64,000 nucleotides of DNA, taken from Symsagittifera roscoffensis. Taxonomy: Eukaryota > Xenacoelomorpha > Acoela > Convolutidae. Location: assembly GCF_963678635.1 (NCBI RefSeq), contig NC_087065.1, forward strand, positions 49,982,952-50,046,951, written 5' to 3'. A model generated the notes under the pieces. That model had not been told where the DNA came from, did not search any database, and saw only the letters and a program-made list of their open reading frames with translations. This document shows, piece after piece, positions 10,346 through 22,290 of this stretch (position 1 is its first letter; each line of letters opens with the position of its first letter). The position numbers and the translations under genes were made by a program.

Positions 10346-13215
10346 TTTTTTAAACAAGCGAAACAAGCGATTTTGAATCGACTTCTGGCTGCAGCAAAAT
10401 TCGAGATGTTTGCTTCTTATTTCGAAGAATCGCTCGGTAAACTGAAGTCGGTGGAACTGTAAAATCGGTTAGAGGTCGAAATTCTCTTGACATTTGGTGG
10501 CTAGACCTACCAATAATGAAAACGACAGGTACCGCAATGTCGATCTTTACTGCTTCAAAGAATTTACGAACGATAATCGGAAAGAATAGAAAAATACGCG
10601 CGGAATATGAACACAATAGTCGATAAACAGCAAACAAAAACGGACGCCGTTAAATAGCCGGAAAACTATAACAGGTCACGTCGTGAAAAGGGGAGATGTA
10701 AAATTAAGTATAAGAACTTTTGTTAGGCAATGATTATGTCATTGATTATGTCATAGTTGGATATTTGTGCGATTGAACACTAAAAAGGAGATAAGGTGTA
10801 GACAAATTAGATTGTTTTCAAATGAAAGTTCAAATAAACTTTGTGATTATTTGCGCTTGGTTTAATAGGTATAAACTTGACTGAATTCGTGTTGATTCGC
10901 AATTACGATGTGCCACTGCGTTGCCAATACCATCGCGTGGTACTGTTGAGTCTATGGTTGTTGCGGTGTACAGGGACAGGTCTATATAGTCAACTTGGAC
11001 TTGGGGATTACCTATCGCTGTTTGTGACTTGTTCTAATGACATTTCGAATCATAAAGACTAATAGATGCGGCTGGCTGACTGTAGGCGGTAAATGGTAAG
11101 TTTACGTTGGTGTGTATTCAGCAGTACAATTGCAGTGGGAGATCAGATAAGCGTCGACAGAAGAACAATTGGTTAAATTCCAATTTGGATTAATGAATTA
11201 TGATTCTCAAAAGTTTATTTGCACATGTGCGACCGAATAGCGAGCAATTAATCGTCAAAATATTGAATATCGGGCGATGAGTAAACTAAAACAAAGATAT
11301 CAGCTAAAATTGGATTTGAGTGTTCATAACGCCAAAAAAAACAGAGTTTAAAAAGTCCTATGTTCAAAAACCATCTTAATAATTAAACTTTTGAAAAAGC
11401 TAAAATAACGCAGCGCAAATTTTATGAATGAAAATGAGGTGCTGTGCGTTTGAAACGTTCGAATTGGTTTTCCAGGTTATTGGTTGCGCGTATTGTGACC
11501 AAATTACTCAGAAGTTGGAACAACTACTGAAGTAGTTATTGACCCACATGCAGCCAGCTGACACCATACAATGAAATAGGTTTGGAGGCTTTCCCGACCA
11601 CAATAACCCACATTTTATCCCACGGTGGTCCAGAATTAGAATTAAATTCAATTTTTATTCTCGGTGCCGGGAATTTTCTTAGGGTCAGCAATTTAGATCT
11701 ATCCTTAATGTTAGTGCTATCAGAAAGCGACGCAGCTGCGGTTATCAACATGAATTTCAGTTCTCTAGCTTTTTTTGCCAATGAAAACAAAGTATCTTTT
11801 TCTCAAAAACAGAATAACGGGGGTTTTTGTAAAGTATTACGAGCTTTCTAAACTTGTGTCCGCTTTATTAATTTTGAACTTTTTTTGGTATTTCCTGAAA
11901 ATATTTCGACCGTTTCTTATCTTTTTACTGCATTAGTTTTCTTTGCCCGACTGACCCAGAAAAAAAGTCGGCGTCAGTAGTCATCGTATATAGACAGTCA
12001 TCATTTACAGACAGTGCAATTATATGATCACAAGTTCTCCAAAAGGTGGTATCAACTTTTCATATCGAACTACAATAATTGTACCTACGCTGCTTTGTTA
12101 ACGGAGCCCAATTTATTGGATTACGTCACAAATACCATTTTTTGGTTTTTGGTTACGTCACAACCCAATTTTTAGCCTTCGAGTTCCACAATTCTTCTAG
12201 AGCCTCCTTGAGTTCGAAAATGCTTTGCATGTGAGAGAGAATGAACGTGGGTCATTCGAGACGAAACAACAGTCCTTGCTTCAAAATACCCAAAAAGTCT
12301 AAAAATCAGCAAGTTCGTTTGAAAATTGCCGAAGGTGCAGAGAATTTATAGGCACAAAAGGTGTTTATTTTTGTTGTTTAATTGTTAGTGTTTTAGTAGA
12401 GCTTGAAAAAATTAATAAAAAGAAGGTTAACAAAACTACTGCTGAAATCTTGGTAGTTTTATCTGAATTATCGCTATTTCAGTTTTACTCATCAATTCAT
12501 AATGAGAATTGGTTTTTGAGAGAAAGTGTACTGATTTGGTAGATTCTGAGGGCGTGTCTTAGTCAGACAAATGGCACCAGAGTAGCTGGCAGATGTTTCA
12601 ATATGCCGAAAAACTTCACGGAGCATGAAAAATGAAAATTTGTCTAGATGATTTATCAACAGACAACCCGTTTTACGAATAACTTATAGAATTTCTTTTG
12701 ATTCCGTTTTTTTTCTGTCTTAGAAAGAATTAATGCTTATTGATTGATCGGCCTATTGCACTTTTACCATACAAATAACATTTTAAAACAACTCGGCTTA
12801 TCAATTCAACTGAAGTTCACCTTGGTTCGTGAGATCTTATTTGGAGTGATAAACTCTTTCTGCGCAAATATTCGAAGCTTCTCTACTGTTGTTGGGTTTG
12901 TAGGGCGTCGTTTTACGAATAAGAGTTTAACTAAATTTCATAATTTTAGCAGTACGTACGCCGCCAAATTGCGTCACAAGTTTATCACAATTGGAAGATT
13001 TACGATGTAGCCATCACAAAAGATGCCCACCCTCCGCCTAATTGATTGTTCGAAAGAGAAAATACGCACTCGAATGCTATCGAGCAAACCTGAACTGCCG
13101 GAAAAGTAATTACGAGTTACTACATAAACTGACTTTTGTTGGGATTCGTCTTGTACTCTCGTAAGTTTCTCGCTTCTCCGCTTGAGTATTCGCCGGCTCG
13201 CTGCCCTTGACCAAT
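10346..13215. other. Nanos upstream region, no gene seen
   Basis: About 2.9 kb without recognisable genes. A 95-codon minus-strand ORF at 10637-10350, two opposed ORFs at 11536-11851 and an 88-codon plus ORF at 12744-13010 show no familiar motif and are probably chance. Two TTACGTCAC sequences lie near 12121 and 12163, 42 bp apart. The nanos promoter should lie in the part nearest 10.3-10.8 kb. Confidence 0.5.
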
Positions 13216-13220
13216 GACGG

Positions 13221-13505
13221 GTCTAGGACAACAAGCCGACGGGACTTCAAGCCGAAGGGACTTCAGGCCGAAAATTAAACTTTACAAGCACCTCAAATCA
13301 TTATTTTTTCATCTGTAAAACGTTGCTTGTCAAAATCGTAGGCTATTTTACTCCATAATAAGCGTTATTTATGACAATGAATCACTTGAGATTGGCATCC
13401 GTTAATAATATCAGCCGGTTTTTGAAATGCATAAATTATAAACAAGAAAGTTACCTTCAACCGTGTTTTATTTTCAACTTTCCTAAACATCATTTGGAGG
13501 CTTAA
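13221..13505 (+). repeat. Family Y small element, 3'-truncated copy
   Basis: Begins GGGTCTAGGACAACAAGCCG with three ~16-nt iterations (GGACAACAAGCCGACG, GGACTTCAAGCCGAAG, GGACTTCAGGCCGAAA). It then matches 14235-14525 for ~285 bp (CACCTCAAATCA, AATCACTTGRGATTGGCATC, GCCGGTTTTTGAAA). Similarity stops after GGAGGCTTAA. Confidence 0.7.
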
Positions 13506-14234
13506 AATTGAGTATGAGTACGATGAAGTGCGAGTACGATTGAATTTTTTTATTATCACCAATATCTTGGCCTTTGGTTTGCTACCAAAGATTCCAATTG
13601 AACTTTGGCGCTAATTCCTTTCAAATTATGATAAAAAAGAGTTGGACCTATTTTCTGCCACATGCACCTTGTGCCACCCGAATAGCTTCTACTTTTGGTT
13701 TTGATAGATGAAAGGTCAATATACTAGAAGGAAACAATGAAACAAAATTGTTTGTTCGCGCCAATTATAGAGTCTGTTTCATGTTTCAAGGCTACTTGAA
13801 TAGTACTCTTGTCTCTTGAGCCTTTTGTTCCTACTGATTAGGTGACTTTTGCACAAAACCGAAGTCATTTTAACAGAAAAAGGAGTTAAAGCAGCACAGC
13901 AAAGTTTTGCAGAACAATTGGTGCAGATATGCAATAATTTTTTGTTCCATTTTTTCGTTTTTTTTTCAATACCCGACCTTGATTTCGCAATATTTGAAAA
14001 TTCATGTATCTGCTTATTTTCTATTAGCAAAGTTATTTTTATGGCCTGTATTTATTCGCTTTTTTGAGATTTTTGCAACTTTTCTTGAGATTTTTCAATA
14101 CTCAATTCTTATGACTAAAAACAACTGAAAATAAAGTTCGGTCCCTCCATCATGAGGGATCGCAACCCTAATTAATGAGTTAGCAAAAAAAAATTCAGGT
14201 AGCAAGGGAATTTGTCTGACTGCTGAGAAACACT
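13506..14234. other. Spacer between family Y copies, no gene seen
   Basis: Overlapping ORFs on both strands near 13779-14128 have no recognisable domain. Confidence 0.5.
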
Positions 14235-14704
14235 GGGTCTAGGACAACAAGCCGACGGAACTTCAGATCGAAGGGACTTCAGGCCGAAATTTAAACTTTA
14301 CAAGCACCTCAAATCACTATTTTTTCATCTGTAAAAAGTTGCTTTTCAAAATTTTAGGCAAGTTTAGCTCATAATAAGCTTTAGTCATGGCAATGAATCA
14401 CTTGGGATTGGCATCCGTCAATAAAATCAGCCGGTTTTTGAAAAGCATAGGTTATAAACAAGAAAGTCGCCCTCAGCCCTGTTTTACTTTTCAACTTTCC
14501 TTAACATCATTCAGAGGCTTAAGCTTTTTGAAAACGCCAATAACTACTGAAGAAAGATCATGAAAATGAGAAATTCTTCAAAAAAAATTTCAAATTAATC
14601 ATTTTTCATGACTTAATGTGAAAATGTTTGGCTCCAAATCCCTAATTTTACAATTCGGCTTCAAATCCCGTCAGCTTGATGTCCGGCACCCAGCTTGATG
14701 TCCA
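14235..14704 (+). mobile_element. Family Y element, fuller copy with iterated inverted ends
   Basis: The left end is GGGTCTAGGACAACAAGCCG. The right end, reverse-complemented, starts GGGTGCTGGACATCAAGC and also iterates GGACATCAAGC. The ~60-bp ends are thus imperfect inverted repeats built of 16-19-nt iterations. The interior has no coding sequence, so it looks like a MITE-type non-autonomous DNA element. I could not find a matching target-site duplication. Confidence 0.55.
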
Positions 14705-14739
14705 GCACCCACGACATTGGCCATTATTGCTCCGAAGAA

Positions 14740-15020
14740 CAAACTATTTGTGCTCGGGGCTTTTTTTGTCCAAGATTTCAATGTGTAACTAGACAATTTT
14801 TCACCTTTTAACTAAAATTTTTGTCAAGTTTTTTAAATTATTCAAAAAGGCACTGATCCAGTGACTGCAATTTTAAAAAGATAATTATATCTGTGACTAT
14901 TCTTTTTTCTAGGAGTATGGGGTTTTGAACATTGATAATTTCGCGAACTTCTGTTTACTAACGTGAAATTTCGTGCTTATTTAAGCGTAATTAGCAATCA
15001 ACACTGCTTGGCTCAGGGCA
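14740..15020 (+). repeat. Family X repeat, degraded copy
   Basis: Starts at the TGTGCTCGGGGCTTTTTTTG head, passes TTTTTAACTAG-like and ATATCTGTGACTATTCTTTT blocks, and ends in the hairpin CAGGGCAGAGCCCTG (15014-15028), where an opposite-strand X copy begins. Confidence 0.55.
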
Positions 15021-15022
15021 GA

Positions 15023-15890
15023 GCCCTGAAAGTTCGAACAGCCTTTTAAGGTCTATGGAGCAGCAATAACACGAAAAAATTAAATATAATGAACTAAAAC
15101 TAATTTTTTTTAATTTGAATTTTTTTTGTGAAAAACATCCACACACACGCCATATTAAATACAAAGTGATAGATTTTGCTCGGAGGCGGAGCAAAAAGCA
15201 AAATGGTCTAAGAGCAGAAAAGTTCCAAGAGCATAAAAACAGAAAAATAATATTTTTTGATGATTTATACGCGCTAATTTTTAAAACAATTATTATAATC
15301 GTCATTATTACCTAGAAAATGAATAAAATATGCATTAATTGAAAATATTTATCATTTTTTTTAAATTGAGTTTTTTAAAAACAAATCAATAAAACTATTC
15401 AAACTACGCATGAACTATTGCTTCTTTGGTAATATTGACAATTCTTATACTTAATTTACCGATTAACTTATAAAATTTGATAGTTTTCTGTTTTTGTGCT
15501 CTCGGACCCATTTTCCATTTATACCATTCTTCTTATTGATAGGCCACCATTTTGCTCCTAGTAACAAGTCAATTATGACAAATAAGCTTCCTTCAACCAA
15601 TTTGGAATAATTTCTAAGACGGATTAAATATCCGCTTACGCGTTAATAGCGCGAAATATATCGCGCGTTATGTGTCCCAAATTGGCCAAAATGTCAATCG
15701 TTTAACCCCCATAACTTCAGGGAAAACAATCAAAAGTAAAATATCGTTTTAAATTTAAGCACACGACCAGGATACTTTTCAAATGATTTAAAAAAATTCA
15801 ATCAAAAATGGCTAGTTAAAAAGTCAAAATTTGTCTGAAGAACAAAACCACACCGAGCATAAATGTTCCGTTACTTTCGTCACGAAAGTC
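15023..15890 (-). repeat. Family X repeat, minus strand, interrupted by MITE M1
   Basis: In reverse orientation it carries the core AATTGGCCAAAATGTC and CCTTCAACCAATTTGG blocks and the head AGCATAAATGTTCCGTTACT. M1 (15182-15548) splits it inside the conserved ATTTTGCTCCTAGTAAC block, so M1 inserted later. Confidence 0.75.
15182..15548. mobile_element. MITE M1 nested in family X, 9-bp TSD
   Basis: A 367-bp non-coding element flanked by the direct 9-mer ATTTTGCTC at 15173-15181 and 15549-15557. The ends are imperfect inverted repeats (GGAGGCGGAGC... and reverse-complement GGTGGCCTATCAATAAG...), each iterating a GCAGAATGGNTCCAAGA-like motif every 16-17 nt. A 9-bp duplication and iterated ends fit a Mutator-like (MULE) non-autonomous element. 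Independent copy at 52454-52962; duplicate of this copy at ~27595-27962. Confidence 0.82.
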
Positions 15891-16536
15891 TGAACAATTG
15901 ATAATTCCACTTGAACTGAAGCAGGCAATTTGCTCTTTTTAATGCGACTCAAGGTACGCCAGACTCAAATTATATACATATGTATTTTAAATAGCGTATA
16001 GCGTAAGAAAAATATGGAAAAACAAATAGTTTGCTTTTTTGTTGAAGTATTTGATCAATTTTAAAAAGCGTTGTCATCGAACTTAAACCGCAATCAGAAA
16101 ACTCACAAATTTGCCCTGATACGAGCAATCATGTTGAAATTCTAGAAACCGTAAGAATTATAGACTGAAAATTGATCGAAATGTTTCAAATTTTAGTTTT
16201 TAGCGTGTGAGCATGAAAAACAAAATCTATTTTCAGAAACTTAAGGCCCCAAAGTTTCCGTTCCGACTGCCTTAAATTAGTCTGGAATAGCCTTCGCTCA
16301 AGAAAGTTTGATGAGTGAATATGAGCAACTTGTTTGTTTCAATAAAATTTGAAACAATTTCAAGTTTGGAATGATTCGCCACGGATGTAAACTAGAGTGA
16401 TCAGTTTAAACGCTTTCAATCGAATATGAGTGAGTCCATATACATGGCTAAAACGCAATACTCAAACTCTCACAAGTTTATCAAAAAAATGCAGAAGGAT
16501 CAAAAACTGCAATAAATTAAGAAATAAATCGATGTA
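15891..16536. other. Duplicated flank, no gene seen
   Basis: Non-coding sequence also present at 28290-28934. It includes a fragment of the family X tail (TTTGCCCTGATACGAGCAAT, near 16110). Confidence 0.6.
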
Positions 16537-16540
16537 TTCA

Positions 16541-16749
16541 CCGGGAAGATCAAGTTAACATCCTCCCCCTCCCCAAATAGACCAAGTTAAGATCCTCCAC
16601 CCCAGCGCTGAATTTAAATTAAATTTGTTAAGCGCTGCATGTAAAACGCTCAATTCTGATTGGCTGAAAATTCCTAACGTAGAACCAACTTAACATCCTC
16701 CGCCCTTAACGTGCTTAGGGATGAGGATGTTAACTTGGTCCCACCGGGG
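16541..16749. mobile_element. MITE Z (iterated CAAGTTAACATCCTCC)
   Basis: A 209-bp inverted-repeat element. The left end is CCGGGAAGATCAAGTTAACA; the right end, reverse-complemented, is CCCCGGTGGGACCAAGTTAA. The motif CAAGTTAANATCCTCC occurs repeatedly inside. It is flanked on both sides by TTCA (16537-16540, 16750-16753), a possible 4-bp target duplication. Non-coding. Confidence 0.6.
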
Positions 16750-16918
16750 TTCATGTGGTTTTTTGGGAAGCCTCACTTTGATCTCTAAAATTTGTCCGAA
16801 TAAACAAAGCCCCAAAAAGAAATTTTCCTCTGGTTTCATTTGAGCCAAAACAAAAAGATTAGCCAGTCGCCGTAGAAAATTATGGGAAAAACTTATTTTT
16901 TAATATGGTAAGGGGTAA

Positions 16919-17129
16919 TGAGATAGGGACCAGTTTGAGTTTATGTATTTTATATAAGGTCGTTTCATTTCTGTCTGGGGACCTGCTGTCGTAACCTTGC
17001 GATCTCTATCGTCCGGTACGAACTAAAACAGAACGCTGTTGTAAGATTTAGATTTGATGCCTTACGGTTGCTTTACAATTAAAGCTAAACAACTATTCTT
17101 TCTATACTATACAATACACTACTTCAACA
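16919..17129 (+). repeat. Gypsy copy A 5' LTR
   Basis: Starts TGAGATAGGGACC and ends ACTACTTCAACA. Same length as the 3' LTR but diverged from it at a number of positions. Confidence 0.9.
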
Positions 17130-17147
17130 TGGCGCAGTCAGCGGAAC
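17130..17147 (+). other. Primer-binding-site candidate
   Basis: TGGCGCAGTCAGCGG follows directly after the LTR CA. It resembles the TGGCGCAGTCGG-type sites of gypsy elements thought to use tRNA-Ser; the tRNA assignment is an inference. Confidence 0.55.
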
Positions 17148-17149
17148 GA

Positions 17150-18090
17150 AAAGGTGGAGGGAAAATCCGCTTAGTATAGTATCATTCTGGGACGCACGGA
17201 CGCCAGAACCCCCTATCTATTGGGAGGAGTGGATCATAAAATTCCACTGGGGCATGATCGCAAAACATGACATTGACCCTGATGATTTTTATTTTGCGCG
17301 TACGTTAAATGCGGCGGCCACTGTAGCATTGCCAGAGGATGTAAATGGGAAAAATCGAATCGTGTCGGAGAAATAGTCAAAGTCTAACCTATATCTCTGT
17401 ATTGGAGACGAAGCGCAACGGATATTTAAAGCCAGAAAACCGGCGGTAAATGTTAAAACGGAAAAGTACCCACGGGTATTGAACGAAATGCAAAATTTCG
17501 ACAAAATGTGACACATGAGAGAGGACTCTTCTATGGAAGAAAGCAGAGGGAAAATTAAACGTTTGTGAAAATCTACGCGGAATTAAGTGCTCTTGCGGGC
17601 AGGTGTGATTTTGCAAACGCGGCCGAAAATGTACGTGATATTTTTATTCTGAACATGCGGGAACCGGATTGCCAAAGAGAATTAGCACGATCAACAAAGC
17701 TACCAGAGGAAGTTTATAGACTCGCACTGTATTATGAGCGAGGTGGACGTGCATATAAATCCTACACCGGAAAACCAGCTTCGTCCGTGCCGCTGAAAAC
17801 TATCAAACAAAAGCCAGTTAATAATATCCGTAGGGGACAGGGTTATTTCAGAGGTCAAGCACGCGGGGGACGCGGCGGATAGACCCAAGGATCAAGTAGT
17901 GGGGGCGGCGGAAATAACCGTAGGTGTTATAATTGTAACGCGCCGAATTTTACTCTCGATCATATTGCGAGTTGTCCTGCAAAGGGAGCTACATGTAATG
18001 CGGGTCGGAAATGGGGACATTTTGAACGCACATTCAGGGGAGTTAGAAGAAGTACTAACCAGTGGAGAGGACGAGGACGAGTCGGACTGG
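17150..18090 (+). pseudogene. Gypsy copy A gag relic
   Basis: Frame-broken gag. The N-terminal part carries WEEWIIKFHWGMIAKHDIDP. The capsid C-terminal part is open at 17565-17882 (IYAELSALAGRC, LPEEVYRLALYYERG). A degenerate zinc knuckle starting CYNCNAPNFTLDHI follows a Gly/Arg-rich stretch. There are stops after SEK (~17375), after NFDKM (~17511) and at 17881. Confidence 0.8.
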
Positions 18091-18690
18091 TGAGAGATGA
18101 AAATGAGCATCACCAGAGCATGCATTTTGTCGACAATGTGGCGGAAGATCAAGTTGCATGGATGAATCAGCAGGGAAGCGGGGATAATGAAACCATGACA
18201 TCAAGATCCGATGACTACACGGTGATGTCGATCAAGAAAAAGAACGTGACGGTACTGAAGATCCCAGGAGCCCCAGTCCAGGTTGAGGTGTCGGGAAGGA
18301 AGATGTGGCTGTGGATGGATAGCGGATCTGCAGTGACGATTTTAAGCATAACGGACCTGAACCAACATTAGGTAAAACTAATATTCAGTTACAACCATCT
18401 CAAGATGAATTCTTGGACTAAAATAACAACCAAATACACATACTTGGGAAAGTAGCGGTGACGATGGCGTTGAACGGCTGGGCAGCTCCAGCGCAAGTGT
18501 CAGTAATATCTGGAAATCATCAGCCAACCCTTGGGCGCGATCTGATGGGTACCCTAGGACTGGAGTTGGTGCAAAAAAGAAAAGTGATTGGAATCACGGG
18601 GGAAGGGAGCCGTCAGGAAGAGGAGGAGTACGATGAATTACAAACATATTTCTGTAAGTTGTACCCAAATTGATTTACCAGAATAGAGAA
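18090..18690 (+). pseudogene. Gypsy copy A protease relic
   Basis: Contains the retropepsin active-site motif MDSGSAVTIL (Asp codon 18318-18320) and a later LGRDLMGTLG flap/helix-like block. Interrupted by stops at ~18369 and ~18420. Confidence 0.78.
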
Positions 18691-18699
18691 AATCCGAAA

Positions 18700-21600
18700 C
18701 GCTAAAGAAGATCTTTGAAAATCTAAAGCCGATACAACCAAAAAGGGCGTCGGGTGCCTATCAGTCTACAAGATAAGGTAGACAAAGAAACTGATCGGTT
18801 GATAAAAGAAGGTCATATCGCCAAATTACAAGAAATTTCGGGTAAATACTTTGTCTCTCCTTTAGTAATCACAGTAAAAAAAGACGGAAGTATAAAATTG
18901 GCATTAGAATCAAGAGAACCAAACAAGCAGATACACAATAATAAGTACCAAATGCCAAATATTGACAAACTAGTAGACAGAATAAGTCAAATAATTGCAG
19001 AACGAAAAGCGGGGGATGAATACTTTACAACTTTGGATTTCACTTACGCGTACGGACAAGTTTCCTTAGAACAAAAGACGAGCGAGCAATGCAACTTTTC
19101 ACTAGTCGGCGGAAAATCGACGGGAACATATCGTTTTAAAAAAGTTTCTACGGACTCACAATAATGCCGGCGGAATTACAAAAATCCATTGATAATTTAC
19201 TTAAGGAATTCCCTCAGGCAAATACTTTCATCGACGATATTCTAATTGCGTCCAAGGGAACAAAAGTAGAGCATATTGCATTAATGGAAAAAATATTGAA
19301 GAAGTTGGATGTATCAAACGTTTCTTTGAAGTTACGGAAATGCCAATTTGCAAAAACTGAGCGTGAATGGTTAGGGTTTCGAATAGGGAAAATCCGAGAA
19401 GATCTTTGAAAATCTAAAGCCGATACAACAAAAAGGGCGTCGGGTGCCTATCAGTCTACAAGATAAGGTAGACAAAGAAACTGATCGGTTGATAAAAGAA
19501 GGTCATATCACCAAATTACAAGAGTGTTCGGATAAATACTTTGTCTCCCCTATAGTAATCACAGTAAGAAAAGACGGAAGAATAAAATTGGCATTAGAAT
19601 CAGGAGAACCGAACAAGCAGGTACACAAAAATATGTACCAAATGCCAAATATTGTCGAACTAGTAGACGAATAAGTCAAATAATTGCAGAACTTAAAGCG
19701 GGGGATGAATACTTTACAACTTTGGATTTCACTTACGCGTACGGACGAGTTTCCTTTGAACAAAAGACGAGCGAGCAATGCAATTTTTCACTAGTCGGAG
19801 GAAAATTGACGGGAACATATCGTTTTAAAAAAAGTTTTTACGGACTCACAATAATGCCGGCGGAATTTCAAAAAGTCATAGATAATTTACTTAACGAATT
19901 CCCTCAGGCAAATGTTTTCATCGACGATATCCTAATTGCGTCCAAGGGAACAAAAGTAGAGCATATTGCATTAATGGAAAAAATATTGAAGAAGTTGGAT
20001 GTGTCAAACGTTTCTTTGAAGTTACGGAAATGCCAATTTGCAAAAACTGAGCGTGAATGGTTAGGGTTTCGAATAGGGAAAATCCGAGAAGATCTTTGAA
20101 AATCTAAAGCCGATACAACAAAAAGGGCGTCGGGTGCCTATCAGTCTACAAGATAAGGTAGACAAAGAAACTGATCGGTTGATAAAAGAAGGTCATATCA
20201 CCAAATTACAAGAGTGTTCGGATAAATACTTTGTCTCCCCTATAGTAATCACAGTAAGAAAAGACGGAAGAATAAAATTGGCATTAGAATCAGGAGAACC
20301 GAACAAACAGGTACACAAAAATATGTACCAAATGCCAAATATTGTCGAACTAGTAGACGAATAAGTCAAATAATTGCAGAACTTAAAGCGGGGGATGAAT
20401 ACTTTACAACTTTGGATTTCACTTACGCGTACGGACGAGTTTCCTTTGAACAAAAGACGAGCGAGCAATGCAATTTTTCACTAGTCGGCGGAAAATTGAC
20501 GGGAACATATCGTTTTAAAAAAAGTTTTTACGGACTCACAATAATGCCGGCGGAATTTCAAAAAGTCATAGATAATTTACTTAACGAATTCCCTCAGGCA
20601 AATGTTTTCATCGACGATATCCTAATTGCGTCCAAGGGAACAAAAGTAGAGCATATTGCATTAATGGAAAAAATATTGAAGAAGTTGGATGTGTCAAACG
20701 TTTCTTTGAAGTTACGGAAATGCCAATTTGCAAAAACTGAGCGTGAATGGTTAGGGTTTCGAATAGGGAAAATCCGAGAAGATCTTTGAAAATCTAAAGC
20801 CGATACAACAAAAAGGGCGTCGGGTGCCTATCAGTCTACAAGATAAGGTAGACAAAGAAACTGATCGGTTGATAAAAGAAGGTCATATCACCAAATTACA
20901 AGAGTGTTCGGATAAATACTTTGTCTCCCCTATAGTAATCACAGTAAGAAAAGACGGAAGAATAAAATTGGCATCAGAATCAGGAGAACCGAACAAGCAG
21001 GTACACAAAAATATGTACCAAATGCCAAATATTGTCGAACTAGTAGACGAATAAGTCAAATAATTGCAGAACTTAAAGCGGGGGATGAATACTTTACAAC
21101 TTTGGATTTCACTTACGCGTACGGACGAGTTTCCTTTGAACAAAAGACGAGCGAGCAATGCAATTTTTCACTAGTCGGCGGAAAATTGACGGGAACATAT
21201 CGTTTTAAAAAAAGTTTTTACGGACTCACAATAATGCCGGCGGAATTTCAAAAAGTCATAGATAATTTACTTAACGAATTCCCTCAGGCAAATGTTTTCA
21301 TCGACGATATCCTAATTGCGTCCAAGGGAACAAAAGTAGAGCATATTGCATTAATGGAAAAAATATTGAAGAAGTTGGATGTGTCAAACGTTTCTTTGAA
21401 GTTACGGAAATGCCAATTTGCAAAAACTGAGCGTGAATGGTTAGGGTTTCGAATAGGGAAAATCCGAGAAGATCTTTGAAAATCTAAAGCCGATACAACA
21501 AAAAGGGCGTCGGGTGCCTATCAGTCTACAAGATAAGGTAGACAAAGAAACTGATCGGTTGATAAAAGAAGGTCATATCACCAAATTACAAGAAATTTCG

Positions 21601-22290
21601 GGTAAATACTTTGTCGCTCCTTTAGTAATCACAGTAAGAGAAGACGGAAGTATAAAATTGGCATTAGAATCAAGAGAACCGAACAAGCAGATACACAAAA
21701 ATAAGTACCAAATGCCAAATTTTGACGAACTAGTAGACGGAATAAGTCAAATAATTGCAGAACGAAAAGCGGGGGATTTATACTTTACAACTTTGGATTT
21801 CATTTACGCGTTCGGACAAGTTTCTTTTAAACAAAAGACGAGCGAGCAATGCAGTTTTTCACTAGTCGGCGGAAAATTGAGGGGAAGACATCGTTTTAAA
21901 AACAGTTTCTACGGGCTCACATCAATGCTGACGGAGTTTCAAAAAGTCATTGATAATTTACTTAAGGAATTCCCACAGGCAAATGCTTTCATCGACGATA
22001 TCCTAATTGCGTCCAAGGGAACAAAAGTAGAGCATATAGCATCAATGGAAAAGATATTGAAGAACTTGGACGTATCAAACGTTTCTTTGAAGTTACAGAA
22101 ATGCGAAGTTGCAAAAACTGAGTGTAAATGGTTAGGGTTTCGAATAGGGGAAAGTGGCATCGCACCATTAGTCCGGAAAACACAAGCGGTAGAAGATTTG
22201 AAAACCCCAAAATCTAGAAAACAATTAAAATCATTAATGGGTTCGATGCACAGTTTGCATAATTTTTGCCAAAACTCGCCGAAGTGAGCT
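18700..22290 (+). repeat. 690-bp tandem array of the gypsy RT segment (5 units)
   Basis: Equivalent points recur at 18754, 19444, 20134, 20824 and 21514, an exact 690-bp period. Each unit covers the RT N-terminus (RVPISLQDKVDKETDRLIKE) through FIDDILIASKGT to WLGFRIG. The last unit runs on into the thumb (SGIAPLVRKTQAVEDLKTP). Units 2-4 are nearly identical (I see only a few substitutions) and share one frameshift (CGAATAAG for CGGAATAAG), so they amplified recently as non-coding DNA. Unit junctions occur where GAATAGGGAAA meets the upstream GAATAGAGAAAA, suggesting microhomology. Confidence 0.93.
21514..22287 (+). pseudogene. Gypsy copy A reverse transcriptase, last and longest unit
   Basis: Open for 257 codons: RT fingers and palm with YFTTLDFIYAFGQV (motif A) and FIDDIL (catalytic DD, F/IDD form), then the thumb/connection (LKSLMGSMHSLHNFCQNSP). 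It needs a frameshift to enter the RNase H segment at 22266. Confidence 0.85.

Noticed and set aside
10350-10637. 95-codon minus-strand ORF upstream of nanos
   Set aside because: No recognisable motif, lies in the expected promoter/5'UTR region; likely chance or an upstream ORF.
11536-11851. Opposed ORFs on both strands
   Set aside because: Overlapping frames without family similarity I can recognise.
12121-12171. Two TTACGTCAC sequences as CRE-type enhancer
   Set aside because: Two octamer-like hits in AT-rich DNA ~1.8 kb from the nearest gene start are not enough evidence.
18700-22290. CRISPR-like array of regular repeats
   Set aside because: The period is 690 bp and each unit encodes a reverse-transcriptase segment; this is tandem duplication in an animal genome.
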